From: Micrococcaceae bacterium
Lineage (GTDB): Bacteria; Actinomycetota; Actinomycetes; Actinomycetales; Micrococcaceae
Length of the DNA stretch: 54,855 nt
Direction: 5' to 3'
Assembly: GCA_030452125.1 (NCBI GenBank)
Contig: JAKDMV010000005.1
Span: forward strand, 1-54,855
A program made the position numbers and the translations under genes. Below are positions 8,481-17,198 of this stretch, piece by piece; the stretch's first letter is position 1, and every line of letters begins with the position of its first letter. The notes beneath the pieces are model-generated. The model made no database searches. It was not told the DNA's origin and was given only the letters and a program-made list of their open reading frames with translations.

Positions 8481-9326
8481 TTACTCGAAATCGCTCTCTG
8501 CGGGGTCCGGGCCGATACGCCCTTCCTCGCCCCGATCCAGTCCGTTGATCGCGGCGATGTCCTCCTCGTCCAGCGTCACGCCCAGGGACTCCCAGTTCTC
8601 CACGATCCGTGACGGGGTCTCCGACTTGGGGATCACCACGAGTCCGAGCGCCAGATGCCAGGCGATCACGATCTGGGCGGGGGTGGCGTCGTGCTTGACG
8701 GCGATATCGGTCAGCACCTGGTGCCCGAGCAGTTCCGAGCCCTGGCCCAGCGGGGACCACGACTGGTGGAGGATGCCCCGAGAGGCCTCGTACTGACGCA
8801 GTGCGGTCTGGGGGAAGAACGGGTGGGTCTCCACCTGGTGGATGGCCGGGACCACCCCGGTGGCATCCTCGAGCTCCTGCAACGCCTCGGCGGTGAAGTT
8901 GCAGACGCCGATGGACCCCACGCGACCTGACTTCTGCAACTCGATCAGGGCCTTCCACGTGTCGACGTGCTTGCCCTGCTTCGGCTGCAGCCAGTGGATG
9001 AGGAAGAGGTCGACGAAGTCTATCCCCATGCGCTCCAACGACGCGTCGAAGGCGTCGAGGGTCTGCTGGTAGCCCTGGTCGGCGTTCCAGACCTTGGTGG
9101 TGACGAACAGCTCGGACCGGTCCAGGCCGGAGGCGGCAACGGCGCGGCCCACCCCTGCCTCGTTGCCGTAGATGCGGGCGGTATCCACATGGCGGTATCC
9201 GGCGTCGAAGGCCAGGGAGACGACCTTCTCCGCGACGTCGTCCTTCACCTTCCAGACCCCGTAGCCGAGCTGGGGGATGGTCCTGCCATCGTTGAACGTG
9301 AGTTTCGGTGATTCGTAGGTGGTCAT
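8481..9326 (-). CDS. Aldo/keto reductase
   Basis: A 281-aa NADPH-dependent oxidoreductase of the AKR superfamily, close to the 2,5-diketo-gluconate reductase type. HVDTARIYGNEAGVG holds the catalytic Asp and Tyr, LFVTTKVWN the Lys and DLFLIHW the His; the C-terminal VVIPKSETPSRI binds the nicotinamide-nucleotide phosphate. Physiological substrate unknown. CAGGAT (9338-9333, minus strand) lies 6 nt before the ATG, consistent with leaderless expression. Confidence 0.93.
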   Translation of the reverse strand: MTTYESPKLTFNDGRTIPQLGYGVWKVKDDVAEKVVSLAFDAGYRHVDTARIYGNEAGVGRAVAASGLDRSELFVTTKVWNADQGYQQTLDAFDASLERMGIDFVDLFLIHWLQPKQGKHVDTWKALIELQKSGRVGSIGVCNFTAEALQELEDATGVVPAIHQVETHPFFPQTALRQYEASRGILHQSWSPLGQGSELLGHQVLTDIAVKHDATPAQIVIAWHLALGLVVIPKSETPSRIVENWESLGVTLDEEDIAAINGLDRGEEGRIGPDPAESDFE

Positions 9327-9401
9327 CGGCCCATCCTGCCACCGCCATCCGCGGGGGAGGGAAGCGTGCCTCGGCTCTCCGCGTTCGGCGAACGCCCGGC
9401 C

Positions 9402-9857
9402 TCAACCGGCGTCGGCGAGCGCCTCTTCGGCGAGGCGGACCCCCTCGACCACCAGATCGGCACGGAAGGCCACGTTCTCCAGACCCGCGGAGTTGTATCC
9501 CCACCGTTCCCCATCCAGTCGCGACATGGCGGCGGCTTGGGCTGCCGCCGCCAGGTCGTTGGCCGCCTTGGACAGGGCCCGGTGGACCGAGGCATGGCTT
9601 CCCGGGATGTCCTGTCCGGTGCTGGGCCGCTGGGTCTGGGCTGCCATGCATACGGCGCGGACCCTCGGTTGCAGGTCCGCCAGGTGGTTGGCGATCATCA
9701 CCAGGGCATTGTGCAGGTCATCGGCTTCGATGCCTTCGAGGACCTGGTGGAAACGGTCCAGTCCCCGCCCGAAACGGTCGTTGGCCCGACGCCAGACACC
9801 ATCGCCGAGCTCCTGGTCATCGCGGCGGGCACCGCGCATCCGAGCAACCCATCCCAT
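9402..9857 (-). CDS. Conserved hypothetical helical protein
   Basis: A 151-aa, largely alpha-helical protein with several heptad-like Leu/Ala stretches (GLDRFHQVLEGIEADDLHN; LSKAANDLAAAAQAAA) and no membrane segment. Family not recognised. It begins 2 nt after the bpa stop codon, so it is almost certainly in the same transcript as the proteasome activator; whether it works with it is unknown. Confidence 0.7.
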   Translation of the reverse strand: MGWVARMRGARRDDQELGDGVWRRANDRFGRGLDRFHQVLEGIEADDLHNALVMIANHLADLQPRVRAVCMAAQTQRPSTGQDIPGSHASVHRALSKAANDLAAAAQAAAMSRLDGERWGYNSAGLENVAFRADLVVEGVRLAEEALADAG

Positions 9858-9859
9858 GC

Positions 9860-10435
9860 TCAGAGGTACTGTCCCGGTCCGCCGTCGGTGTCCTCGTCCG
9901 GCGCCTCCCCGGCGCCCGGCCGGCCCGGGGCCACCCGTTCGGGTTCCCCGCGTTCGTTGATGACGATGCCGGGGGCCACCGGGGTCCCCGGCGGCAGCTC
10001 GCGCAGCTGGATGCGCCGGGCCAGCTGTTCGCTGGCGACCTGTTGGGCGGCCAGAGCGGTCTGGATCCCGTGGAAGACCCCCTCGAGCCAGCCCACCAGT
10101 TGCGCCTGGGCGATGCGCAATTCGGCTTCGGTGGGGGTCTGGTCCTCGGTGAAGGGCAGGCGGATCCGGTGGAGTTCCCCGACCAGTTCGGCGGAGAGCC
10201 CGGATTCGAGTTCGGCGACCGAGCGTTCATGGATATCCGCCAGGGTGGCCCTGGCGCCGTCGTCGAGCGGGGCGGTCCTGACCTCTTCGAGGAGCTGCTT
10301 GATCATCGAACCGATGCGCATGACCTTCGCTGGTTCCTCCACCAGCCCCTGGACCCTGAAGGAAGACGGGGCGGCGTCCGTCCCGGCCCCGTCGGCCGGG
10401 GCGGGCGGAGACTGCGGCTTCTCGTGTTCGTTCAT
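9860..10435 (-). CDS. bpa: Bacterial proteasome activator
   Basis: ATP-independent ring-forming activator that opens the 20S proteasome for unfolded substrates in Actinobacteria. The 191-aa protein has a central helical core (about 25-150, from SSFRVQGLVEEPAKVMRIG) and acidic or disordered ends. The C-terminal GQYL is the family's HbYX-like docking motif that inserts into the proteasome alpha ring. No proteasome subunit gene is in the window. CAAGAT (10447-10442, minus strand) lies 6 nt before the ATG. It lies between a quinone oxidoreductase (53 nt upstream) and a hypothetical protein. Confidence 0.93.
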   Translation of the reverse strand: MNEHEKPQSPPAPADGAGTDAAPSSFRVQGLVEEPAKVMRIGSMIKQLLEEVRTAPLDDGARATLADIHERSVAELESGLSAELVGELHRIRLPFTEDQTPTEAELRIAQAQLVGWLEGVFHGIQTALAAQQVASEQLARRIQLRELPPGTPVAPGIVINERGEPERVAPGRPGAGEAPDEDTDGGPGQYL

Positions 10436-10487
10436 GCTTCCATCTTGCCACGACGCGCTCGGGCCCGTCCCGGTCCCCCGGGCGCCC

Positions 10488-11465
10488 CTAGACGGTCAGC
10501 AGGATCTTGCCGCGGTGTTCCCCGGAGTCGAAGTATTCGTGGGCGGCGGCTGCTTCGGCCAACGGGAAGGTCTTCTCCACCACCGGACGGACCGTACCCT
10601 CCTCGACCAGCGGCCAGACCCCGGTCCGCACCCCCTCCACGACCCGGCCCTTGGCCTGAAGGCTGCGGGCCCGCAGGGTGGTGCCGATGACGCGCAGGCG
10701 TCGGGTCATCAGCCGGGCCAGGTTGAGCTCGGCCTTGGCCCCGCCCTGCAGGGCGATGACCACCAGCCGGCCGTCGGGGGCGAGGACCTCCAGATTCCGT
10801 GCGAGGTACTTCGCTCCCATGATGTCCAGGACGACGTCGGCCCCGTGGCCATCGCTGATCGTGCGCATCCGTTCGACGAAGTCCTCCTCGCGGTAGTTGA
10901 TCCCGTCCACGGCACCGAACCCCCGGCAGTAGTCGATCTTCCCGGCACTGCCGGCGGTGACCACCACCTGGGCGCCGTAGGCGGTGGCGAGCTGGGTGGC
11001 CATGGTGCCGATGCCCCCGGCCCCACCGTGGATCAGGGCCCACTGCCCCGCGGACAGCCCGGCCTCCATGAACAGGTTCGACCACACGGTCGACGCCACC
11101 TCCGGCAGCCCGGCGGCTTCGACCAGACCGATGCCCTGCGGGACCGGCAGGACCTGGACGGCCGGGACCGCGACGTACTCGGCGTACCCGCCGCCGGCCA
11201 GCAGCGCACAGACACGGTCACCGGCGTCGTACCCCTCCACATCGGGGCCGCTGGCGGCGATGGTTCCCGAAACCTCCAGGCCAGGGACGTCGGAGGCCCC
11301 CTCCGGCGGCGGGTAGTTTCCCTGCCGTTGGGCGACATCGGCGCGGTTCAGGCCGGCCGCGGCGACCCGGATCAGCACTTCCCCGGCCCCCGGGGTCGGG
11401 ACCGGGCGTTCGGCCAGGCGGATGACCTCGCTGCCCCCGGGTCCGGAATACTCCACGGCGCGCAT
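10488..11465 (-). CDS. NAD(P)H-quinone oxidoreductase (zinc-free MDR family)
   Basis: A 325-aa medium-chain dehydrogenase/reductase of the quinone oxidoreductase type. The N-terminal GroES-like half begins MRAVEYSGPGG and contains GLNRADVAQRQG and the P-x-x-GLE motif; the Rossmann half has IHGGAGGIGTMA. Catalytic zinc ligands are absent, as expected for QOR. The start at 11465 follows family alignment; the frame stays open upstream, and a GTG near 11536 preceded by TAGGCT is an alternative that would add a short N-terminal extension. Confidence 0.85.
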   Translation of the reverse strand: MRAVEYSGPGGSEVIRLAERPVPTPGAGEVLIRVAAAGLNRADVAQRQGNYPPPEGASDVPGLEVSGTIAASGPDVEGYDAGDRVCALLAGGGYAEYVAVPAVQVLPVPQGIGLVEAAGLPEVASTVWSNLFMEAGLSAGQWALIHGGAGGIGTMATQLATAYGAQVVVTAGSAGKIDYCRGFGAVDGINYREEDFVERMRTISDGHGADVVLDIMGAKYLARNLEVLAPDGRLVVIALQGGAKAELNLARLMTRRLRVIGTTLRARSLQAKGRVVEGVRTGVWPLVEEGTVRPVVEKTFPLAEAAAAHEYFDSGEHRGKILLTV

Positions 11466-11557
11466 GGTGGTGGGCAGATCGGCTGCGGTGTTCGGGCTCA
11501 ATGGCTGGATCCCTTCAACATGGAAATCGGTGTCCACCCCGAGCCTATCGCCCACGG

Positions 11558-11587
11558 TTTTCCTGCCCGGGGCCGCTCGCGTATAGT
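11558..11587 (+). promoter_or_regulatory. Promoter of tRNA-Ser(TGA)
   Basis: TATAGT (11582-11587) lies 10 nt before the tRNA; a weak TTTTCC -35 (11558-11563) is 18 bp upstream. The primary transcript would have a very short leader. Confidence 0.45.
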
Positions 11588-11597
11588 TCTCATGTCT

Positions 11598-11685
11598 GGA
11601 AGGTTGTCCGAGCGGCCTATGGAGCTGGTCTTGAAAACCAGTGTGCGGCAACCCCGCACCAAGGGTTCAAATCCCTTACCTTCCG
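11598..11685 (+). tRNA. tRNA-Ser (anticodon TGA)
   Basis: An 88-nt class II tRNA. The acceptor GGAAGGT pairs with ACCTTCC (11678-11684), the anticodon arm CTGGT/ACCAG encloses CTTGAAA (anticodon TGA), a long variable arm (GTGCGGCAACCCCGCAC) follows, and the T arm is AAGGG/CCCTT. CCA is not encoded. Confidence 0.95.
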
Positions 11686-11691
11686 CGTCGA

Positions 11692-11730
11692 GGCAGGGAA
11701 GCCGGTCCATCATGGACCGGCTTCCCTGCC
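11692..11730 (+). terminator. Hairpin terminator after tRNA-Ser(TGA)
   Basis: A perfect 18-bp stem (11692-11709 with 11713-11730) and TCA loop, without a long T-tract. It also faces the 3' end of the leftward FAD/NAD(P) gene and may work in both directions. Confidence 0.65.
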
Positions 11731-11748
11731 GTCGTTGACGCCCGGAAC

Positions 11749-13749
11749 TCAGATCCGGGCGGCCATCCTCAGCACCTCGGAAGCCACGGCATCCGCATCC
11801 CCCAGCGTCCGGGCCCCTTCGGTGAAACCGGCGCCGGCTTCCGCGGCGATCGCGGTCCCCCATTGCACGCTGGACAGTTGCAGCCCCAACACGAAGATCC
11901 CGCGGTGGGCGATCCCTGCCTGGTCGACGAGCCGGTAGGGCTGTCCGACGACGTCGAGCCCCGACCCGTACACCCCCTCGCCTTCGGGGTTGAGCATCAG
12001 GCGGGGCCGGGCCATCCCCTCGGCCCACAACTGTTCCAGCAGGGGCGAGGCGCTCTGGGCGACCCGGTTGGCGGGCATCATCGCCTCGACCATGTACCGG
12101 GCGGTGATCGGTTCGTCCTGCACCCACGGTGAGGAGGCGGCAAAGCAGGCGGCCTCCTCGTCCAACGAGAACACCGGGTCGGGGCCGATGAACTGCACGA
12201 TGCCGGCACGCGCCAACGCCGCCAGTTCCTCGATCCGTTGCAGGGGCGGACCACTGGCCAGTCCTTCGACCAGGGGTTCGAACCAGCGGCCGAGCTCGTC
12301 GAGCCGGCTGGCATCATCGACCATCCCCTCGGCGACGAGTCGTTTGATGATCCCACGGCCGGCATTCAACGCACCGATCGCCATCTTCAACGGGTCCTCC
12401 TCCCCGCGGGCCGAGGTTTCGGCGTCGTGTTCCAGATAGGCCAGCACCGCCCCCTGGTAGGCGGAGTGGCCCACGAATCCCCGGTCGGCGAAGGGGTGCC
12501 CCAGTCCGGCGACGTCGAGCCAGCGGACCCCGGGGGCCGCCCGTTCGACGAGTTCGCGGGCCACCGTGCGCCAGACTTCCTGGCCGTTCACATGCGGGGC
12601 GTCGAGGATCTCGTCGAGTTCGGCAAGGAAGGGGCCGGGCTCCTCGAACAGTTCGGGTGAGACGCGGGCCAGCGTCGCATAGTAGGTATGCAGCACGTCG
12701 CGGTGCAGCAGCGGCCAGACATGGGCGTTGAAACCGACCTTGCCCCTCGGTTCGCCCGGCGCCCCGTCGGCGGCGAGGGCATGGACGGCCTCGAAGCTCA
12801 GATGGCGCAGGGACACCGAGGCCGGAAGATAGGAGTCGATGCACGCCTTCGCGCGGTAGGGGGCCCCGCGTCGCGAGGCGGCATGCAGGATTGGTTCGCT
12901 GCCGCTGCCCCGGTATTCGAGGGCATGGCCCGGGCCGTCACCGGTGGAAACATAGGATCCGCCGCGGCCGACGGTCATCGCGGTCATCGCATCGAAGAAG
13001 TTCAGCCCGAGCCCACGCACCAGCACCGGTTCCCCGGCCGGGTAGAGCCCCCAATCCACGTCGGCAGGCACATTCGGGCCTTGGTAGTGCAAACCCACGG
13101 CGGTGGCGCGTTCCCCGGCGGTGCGCTGCAGCGGGTTCGGGTGCGCCGGAACATGTCCGACGGCGAGCACAACGGCTTCGGCCACCAGCTCGGTCACTGC
13201 GGGCCCCGACCCCGCTCCCCCGTCCAGGGTCAGGCGGTAGCCGTTGGCTTCGCGGCGGAGGCAGGTGGCTTCGGCACGGATCACGGTGAATGAGGCGACG
13301 GCCGGATGGGCCTGGAGCCGGGCCCGTACCCGGCAGAACACATGGCGCAGGTACCTCCCGTAGATCGCCCGGCTCGGGAATCCGCTGGCGGACAGTCCAG
13401 CCAGTTCGGCCCGTTCCGCCGGATCCAGGTCGGCGCCGTCGCCGCCCCCGACCCGGAATTCCTCGAACGTCAGTCCCGCCGCGTTCCCGGTCCCGCGTGG
13501 CGGGGCGACCGTGGGGTAGAGCGCCGGGGTGTTCATCAAGTAGTAGCGCGGCTGTTCGGGGGCCCAGACGTGCCCGGGCCCGGGTTCGCAAGGGTCCACG
13601 ACCGTGATCTCCAGGCTCCGGGCCGGAGGCGTGTCCTCGGCTCCGCGCCGCTGGTCGGCGGCTTCAAGCCGGGCCAACACCCGTTCCAGGGTCGAGGTCC
13701 CGCGGGGTCCGGAACCGACGATCACCAGGGTGAACGGGGGTGCTGCCAC
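11749..13749 (-). CDS. FAD/NAD(P)-binding protein
   Basis: A 666-aa flavoprotein-like protein. The N-terminal dinucleotide-binding fold VIVGSGPRGTSTLERV (about 9-24) is the FAD/NAD(P)-binding type found in uncharacterised monooxygenase-like proteins; VVLAVGHVP is a second conserved strand near residue 195. Reaction and substrate unknown. GTG 13749 is the start, with AAGGAG about 6 nt upstream, one of the clear Shine-Dalgarno starts here. It is divergent from the prolyl oligopeptidase gene and its 3' end faces the tRNA-Ser(TGA) terminator. Confidence 0.82.
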   Translation of the reverse strand: MAAPPFTLVIVGSGPRGTSTLERVLARLEAADQRRGAEDTPPARSLEITVVDPCEPGPGHVWAPEQPRYYLMNTPALYPTVAPPRGTGNAAGLTFEEFRVGGGDGADLDPAERAELAGLSASGFPSRAIYGRYLRHVFCRVRARLQAHPAVASFTVIRAEATCLRREANGYRLTLDGGAGSGPAVTELVAEAVVLAVGHVPAHPNPLQRTAGERATAVGLHYQGPNVPADVDWGLYPAGEPVLVRGLGLNFFDAMTAMTVGRGGSYVSTGDGPGHALEYRGSGSEPILHAASRRGAPYRAKACIDSYLPASVSLRHLSFEAVHALAADGAPGEPRGKVGFNAHVWPLLHRDVLHTYYATLARVSPELFEEPGPFLAELDEILDAPHVNGQEVWRTVARELVERAAPGVRWLDVAGLGHPFADRGFVGHSAYQGAVLAYLEHDAETSARGEEDPLKMAIGALNAGRGIIKRLVAEGMVDDASRLDELGRWFEPLVEGLASGPPLQRIEELAALARAGIVQFIGPDPVFSLDEEAACFAASSPWVQDEPITARYMVEAMMPANRVAQSASPLLEQLWAEGMARPRLMLNPEGEGVYGSGLDVVGQPYRLVDQAGIAHRGIFVLGLQLSSVQWGTAIAAEAGAGFTEGARTLGDADAVASEVLRMAARI

Positions 13750-13865
13750 GTGCTGCTCCTTCGCTTCGGCCGTGCGGATGCCCCGCCTGCTTCCCCGCCG
13801 ATCCGCAGGAGGCCGGGGTTCCCAGCGTACCGCCCGGCCGGGCGGCCACTCGTAGACTGGGGGCC

Positions 13866-15995
13866 ATGGACAGCACCTCAGCAGCCCCGATGGCGGGGCC
13901 GACCACTGATTCCGAGACCGACGACCGCTTTGCCTGGCTGGAGGAGATCCACGGGGAAACGGCCCTGGACTGGGTGAGGGCCCGCAATGCCGCGACCGGG
14001 AGCATGCTGCACGATCAGGCCTACCAGAGGCTGGAATCCTCGGTGCTGGAGGTCCTGGATGCGCAGGATCGGATCCCGATGGCCACCAAACGCGGGAGCT
14101 ACTACTACAACTTCTGGCGCGATGCCTCCCACCCGAAGGGCCTGTGGCGGCGGACCACCTGGCAGTCCTACGCCAGTGAAGACCCCGACTGGCAGATCCT
14201 GCTCGACGTCGATGCCCTGGCCGCTGCGGAAGGCACCGACTGGGTCTTCGCCGGCGCGGCGCTGCTGCGTCCCGAGACCGGCGGGGACTACCACCGCGCC
14301 CTGCTGCGCCTGTCCCCCGATGGCGGGGATGCCGTGGAAGTGCGTGAATTCGATCTGCAGGCCGCCCGGTTCGTCCCCGACGGGTTCTCGCTGCCGGTCG
14401 GGAAGACCCAGGTCAGCTGGGACGGCCCCGACGCCTGGTACGTGGCCACCGGGTTCGGCGCGGATTCGCTGACCCGTTCGGGCTATGCTCGCACCGTCCG
14501 CCGGGTCGAACGCGGCATGGACCCCGCGCAGGCCCTGGAGGTCTTCGCCGTCGAGGCCTCCCATGTGATGGCCCATGTCTCGGTGGACCAGACCCCCGGC
14601 TACCGGCATGTCACCGCCACCGACGTCATCGATTTCTTCAACACCTCCACCTCGATCCTGCGCGAGGGGCACTGGGTGCCGATCGAGGCCCCCACCCATG
14701 TGCGGATCGGACTGCACCGCCAATGGGTGATGTTCAGCCCACAGCAGGATTGGGAGCTCGACGGCCAGGCCCTTCCCTCCGGTTGCCTGGCCGTGGCCGA
14801 TCTGGACGCCTTCCTGTCCGGGGACCGCACCGTGACCCGGGTCTTCACCCCGGATGCCGACACCTCGTTGCAGTCCTCCTCCTTCACCGCCGACCACCTG
14901 TTGCTGACCGTGCTGCATCACGTCTCCTCGAAGATCCTGGTGGCGGATCCGGCCGATGGCTGGCGGTTGCGTCCCCTCGAGGTCGGCGGGGAGGAACACC
15001 AGGACCTGTCCATCGGGCCGGTCGACGACGAGGACCCGGAGACGGCGAACGACTACTGGTTGGTCTCCACCGGGTTCCTGACCCCGGCCACCCTGTCGCG
15101 CGGGACCATCGGTGCGGGGCTCCCGCAAACGGTCAAGTCCTCCCCGGCCCGCTTCGACGCGACCGGTCTGGAGGTCCAGCAGCACTTCGCAACCAGCGAC
15201 GACGGAACGGCGGTCCCCTACTTCCAGGTCGGCCCGGCGGATCTGGTCCACGACGGGGCCAACCCGGTGTTGATGAACGGCTACGGCGGATTCGAAACCA
15301 GCCTGACGCCGTCGTACTCCGGGGTGGTGGGCCGTGCCTGGCTCCGCCGCGGTTCCGCCCCCGGCCGGGACGGGGTCTACGTGCTGGCCAACATCCGCGG
15401 CGGCGGCGAATACGGTCCCGCCTGGCATCGGGCGGCACTGCGGGAGAACCGGCCGCGGGCATACGAGGACTTCGCGGCCATCGCCCGGGACCTGGTGCGC
15501 CGCGGGATCACCCGCCCCGACCATCTGGCGGCCACCGGACGCAGCAACGGCGGCCTGCTGGTGGGGAACATGCTCACCGTTCATCCCGAACTCTTCGGGG
15601 CGATCTCCTGCGGCGTTCCGCTGTTGGACATGCGCCGCTACACCCGGCTCTCGGCCGGGCATTCGTGGATCGCCGAATACGGGGACCCGGATCTCCCCGA
15701 GGAGTGGGAATTCATCCGCGGGTTCTCCCCCTACCATCTGCTCGATGAGGCCCTGGAGGCCGGGAAGACCTTCCCCGCCACGCTTTTCTGGAGTGCCACC
15801 AGTGACGACCGGGTGGGACCGGTGCAGGCGCGCAAGATGGCCGCGAAGATGCTCGAGGCGAAGGTTCCTCGGATCTGGTACAGCGAGTCGCTGGAGGGCG
15901 GCCATGCCGGGGCCTCGGACAACCGTCAGAGCGCCCGGATGCTGGCGACCAGCTACGAATTCCTGTGGCGGTCGGTGAACCGGGAGGCATTTTGA
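13866..15995 (+). CDS. Prolyl oligopeptidase family serine peptidase (S9A-like)
   Basis: A 709-aa cytosolic peptidase: an N-terminal beta-propeller region (about 70-430) covers a C-terminal alpha/beta-hydrolase domain. The triad is Ser560 in GRSNGG, Asp648 in SDDRVGPVQARKM and His680 in EGGHAGAS. ANIRGGGEYG is the family motif before the nucleophile. No signal peptide. ATG 13866 is chosen because TAGACT (13853-13858) ends 7 nt upstream (leaderless). The motif is GRSNGG rather than GGSNGG of classic prolyl oligopeptidases. It probably cleaves small peptides. Confidence 0.92.
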   Translation: MDSTSAAPMAGPTTDSETDDRFAWLEEIHGETALDWVRARNAATGSMLHDQAYQRLESSVLEVLDAQDRIPMATKRGSYYYNFWRDASHPKGLWRRTTWQSYASEDPDWQILLDVDALAAAEGTDWVFAGAALLRPETGGDYHRALLRLSPDGGDAVEVREFDLQAARFVPDGFSLPVGKTQVSWDGPDAWYVATGFGADSLTRSGYARTVRRVERGMDPAQALEVFAVEASHVMAHVSVDQTPGYRHVTATDVIDFFNTSTSILREGHWVPIEAPTHVRIGLHRQWVMFSPQQDWELDGQALPSGCLAVADLDAFLSGDRTVTRVFTPDADTSLQSSSFTADHLLLTVLHHVSSKILVADPADGWRLRPLEVGGEEHQDLSIGPVDDEDPETANDYWLVSTGFLTPATLSRGTIGAGLPQTVKSSPARFDATGLEVQQHFATSDDGTAVPYFQVGPADLVHDGANPVLMNGYGGFETSLTPSYSGVVGRAWLRRGSAPGRDGVYVLANIRGGGEYGPAWHRAALRENRPRAYEDFAAIARDLVRRGITRPDHLAATGRSNGGLLVGNMLTVHPELFGAISCGVPLLDMRRYTRLSAGHSWIAEYGDPDLPEEWEFIRGFSPYHLLDEALEAGKTFPATLFWSATSDDRVGPVQARKMAAKMLEAKVPRIWYSESLEGGHAGASDNRQSARMLATSYEFLWRSVNREAF

Positions 15996-16021
15996 ATTTG
16001 GGGGCCACTGTTCGGTAGTCT
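15992..16021 (+). promoter_or_regulatory. Promoter of tRNA-Ser(GCT)
   Basis: TTGAAT (15992-15997, overlapping the peptidase stop codon), an 18-bp spacer and TAGTCT (16016-16021). Confidence 0.5.
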
Positions 16022-16044
16022 TGGGGGGCTGCCACGGCAGCGCT

Positions 16045-16133
16045 GGAGACGTGCCAGAGCGGCCGAATGGACTTCACTGCTAATGAAGGGTCGGGGTTAA
16101 ACTCGACCGGGGGTTCAAATCCCCCCGTCTCCG
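16045..16133 (+). tRNA. tRNA-Ser (anticodon GCT)
   Basis: An 89-nt class II tRNA. GGAGACG pairs with CGTCTCC (16126-16132), the anticodon arm CTTCA/TGAAG encloses CTGCTAA (anticodon GCT), a long variable arm follows, and the T arm is GGGGG/CCCCC. CCA is not encoded. Confidence 0.95.
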
Positions 16134-16136
16134 CTG

Positions 16137-16167
16137 AAAAACCCCTACCCAGGTAGGGGTTTTTTTG
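16137..16167 (+). terminator. Rho-independent terminator of tRNA-Ser(GCT)
   Basis: ACCCCTAC and GTAGGGGT form the stem around CCAG, flanked by an A4 run and a T8 run; the A/T flanks could also act on the leftward gene ending at 16171. Confidence 0.9.
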
Positions 16168-16170
16168 TGC

Positions 16171-17169
16171 CTACTTCTTTCCGAAGGCCGTCAGCAGTTG
16201 TTCGACCATCTCGGCGGGAAGACCCGTATGCCGGTGGACGATCTCCGCGGCCTGCCCCAGTTCCCCGGCCCGGACGAAACCCAGGAAACGGTCCTTGTCC
16301 TCCCCCGGGAGGTCGCTGGCACTGAATTGCACGTGGCCTTCGGGGCCGTCCCCCTCGAAGCTGAAGTCCGCGATATCCTCACCCATCGATGCCGGATCCC
16401 CATCGACGGGGGCCGTGTCCAACAGTTCCCTGATGGAATCCCGGTCCAGGCCCGAGAACTTGGCCAACAGGTCGGCGGCACCGTCGAGGTCATGGTCCCG
16501 CAGCAGCGACTGGAACTGGTCGAATTCCGCCGGGGGAAGCTCATCGGTGCCGAATTCGCGTTTGACGCCGTCTTCTTCAGCGGAGATCCGGAAGTTGGAG
16601 GTCTTGCGGCTGGCCCCGCTACCGAATTTCTCGGTCCATTCCTCCGGGATGGTGAAATCGTCGAGGTCCTGGCCCGGGGCGGGATCCGCCAGCGGGGCGG
16701 CAGCGGCATCCGCCGCGGGCTCCGGTACCGGTGCCTCGGCGTCGACCGCTTCTCCGGCCACCGGATCGGTGGCCGGCTCGGTGGCCGGACCGCCGGATGG
16801 TTCGCTCTCGCCGTTCCCCTCCGGGGGCTCGGTCTGGGGCCCCGGCCCCTGCGGGGCGATCCGCGGGCCGCCCTCCTGATGGACCTGCGGGTGGGCTTCG
16901 AGGCTGCGCACGGCGATGATGCTGGCCTTGACCCCAACACCTGTGGCGGCACGGTAGGCCTGCACGGCGCCCATGAAGTTGCCCTGGGCGAGTTGGCGGT
17001 ACACATCGCGATGGGCTTCAGCCCCCAGCTGCCCGGCGGCCTCGCGTGCCGATTCGGGCCCGACGGAGCCGTTGACCTCCGCAGAGGTCTTCCGACGCAG
17101 TCGAGTGACCCACCACCAACCGGCGGCAAGGACCAGCAAGGGGACCAGAACCCATAACAACAACTCCAT
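16171..17169 (-). CDS. Membrane-anchored protein with ribosomal L7/L12-like helical repeats
   Basis: A 332-aa protein. Residues 3-24 (LLLWVLVPLLVLAAGWWWV) form one N-terminal membrane anchor followed by a basic stop-transfer segment. GNFMGAVQAYRAATGVGVKA (about 62-81) resembles the C-terminal L7/L12 element GxxxxAIKxYREATGxGLKEA. Two later stretches, HDLDGAADLLAKFSGLDRDS and GELGQAAEIVHRHTGLPAEM, have the same helix-turn-helix pattern. A Pro/Glu/Ala-rich linker lies between the first and the others. Function unknown. TAGACT (17181-17176, minus strand) is 6 nt before the ATG. It follows recQ by 29 nt. Confidence 0.75.
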   Translation of the reverse strand: MELLLWVLVPLLVLAAGWWWVTRLRRKTSAEVNGSVGPESAREAAGQLGAEAHRDVYRQLAQGNFMGAVQAYRAATGVGVKASIIAVRSLEAHPQVHQEGGPRIAPQGPGPQTEPPEGNGESEPSGGPATEPATDPVAGEAVDAEAPVPEPAADAAAAPLADPAPGQDLDDFTIPEEWTEKFGSGASRKTSNFRISAEEDGVKREFGTDELPPAEFDQFQSLLRDHDLDGAADLLAKFSGLDRDSIRELLDTAPVDGDPASMGEDIADFSFEGDGPEGHVQFSASDLPGEDKDRFLGFVRAGELGQAAEIVHRHTGLPAEMVEQLLTAFGKK

Positions 17170-17198
17170 GCCCCAAGTCTAGGGCGTGGGTCCAATCC

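Noticed and set aside
11466-11651. 62-codon N-terminal extension of the quinone oxidoreductase
   Set aside because: It runs antisense through the tRNA-Ser(TGA) gene and is not family-like; a shorter extension from a GTG near 11536 cannot be fully excluded.
9366-11738. Rightward open frame of about 790 codons running across the qor-bpa-hypothetical genes
   Set aside because: It is low-complexity, has no homology signal, and is covered by three well-supported leftward genes.
13878-15905. Long open frame antisense to the prolyl oligopeptidase gene (about 675 codons)
   Set aside because: Its translation is Gly/Arg/Gln-rich with no recognisable domain; it is the expected mirror of a GC-rich third-codon-position gene.
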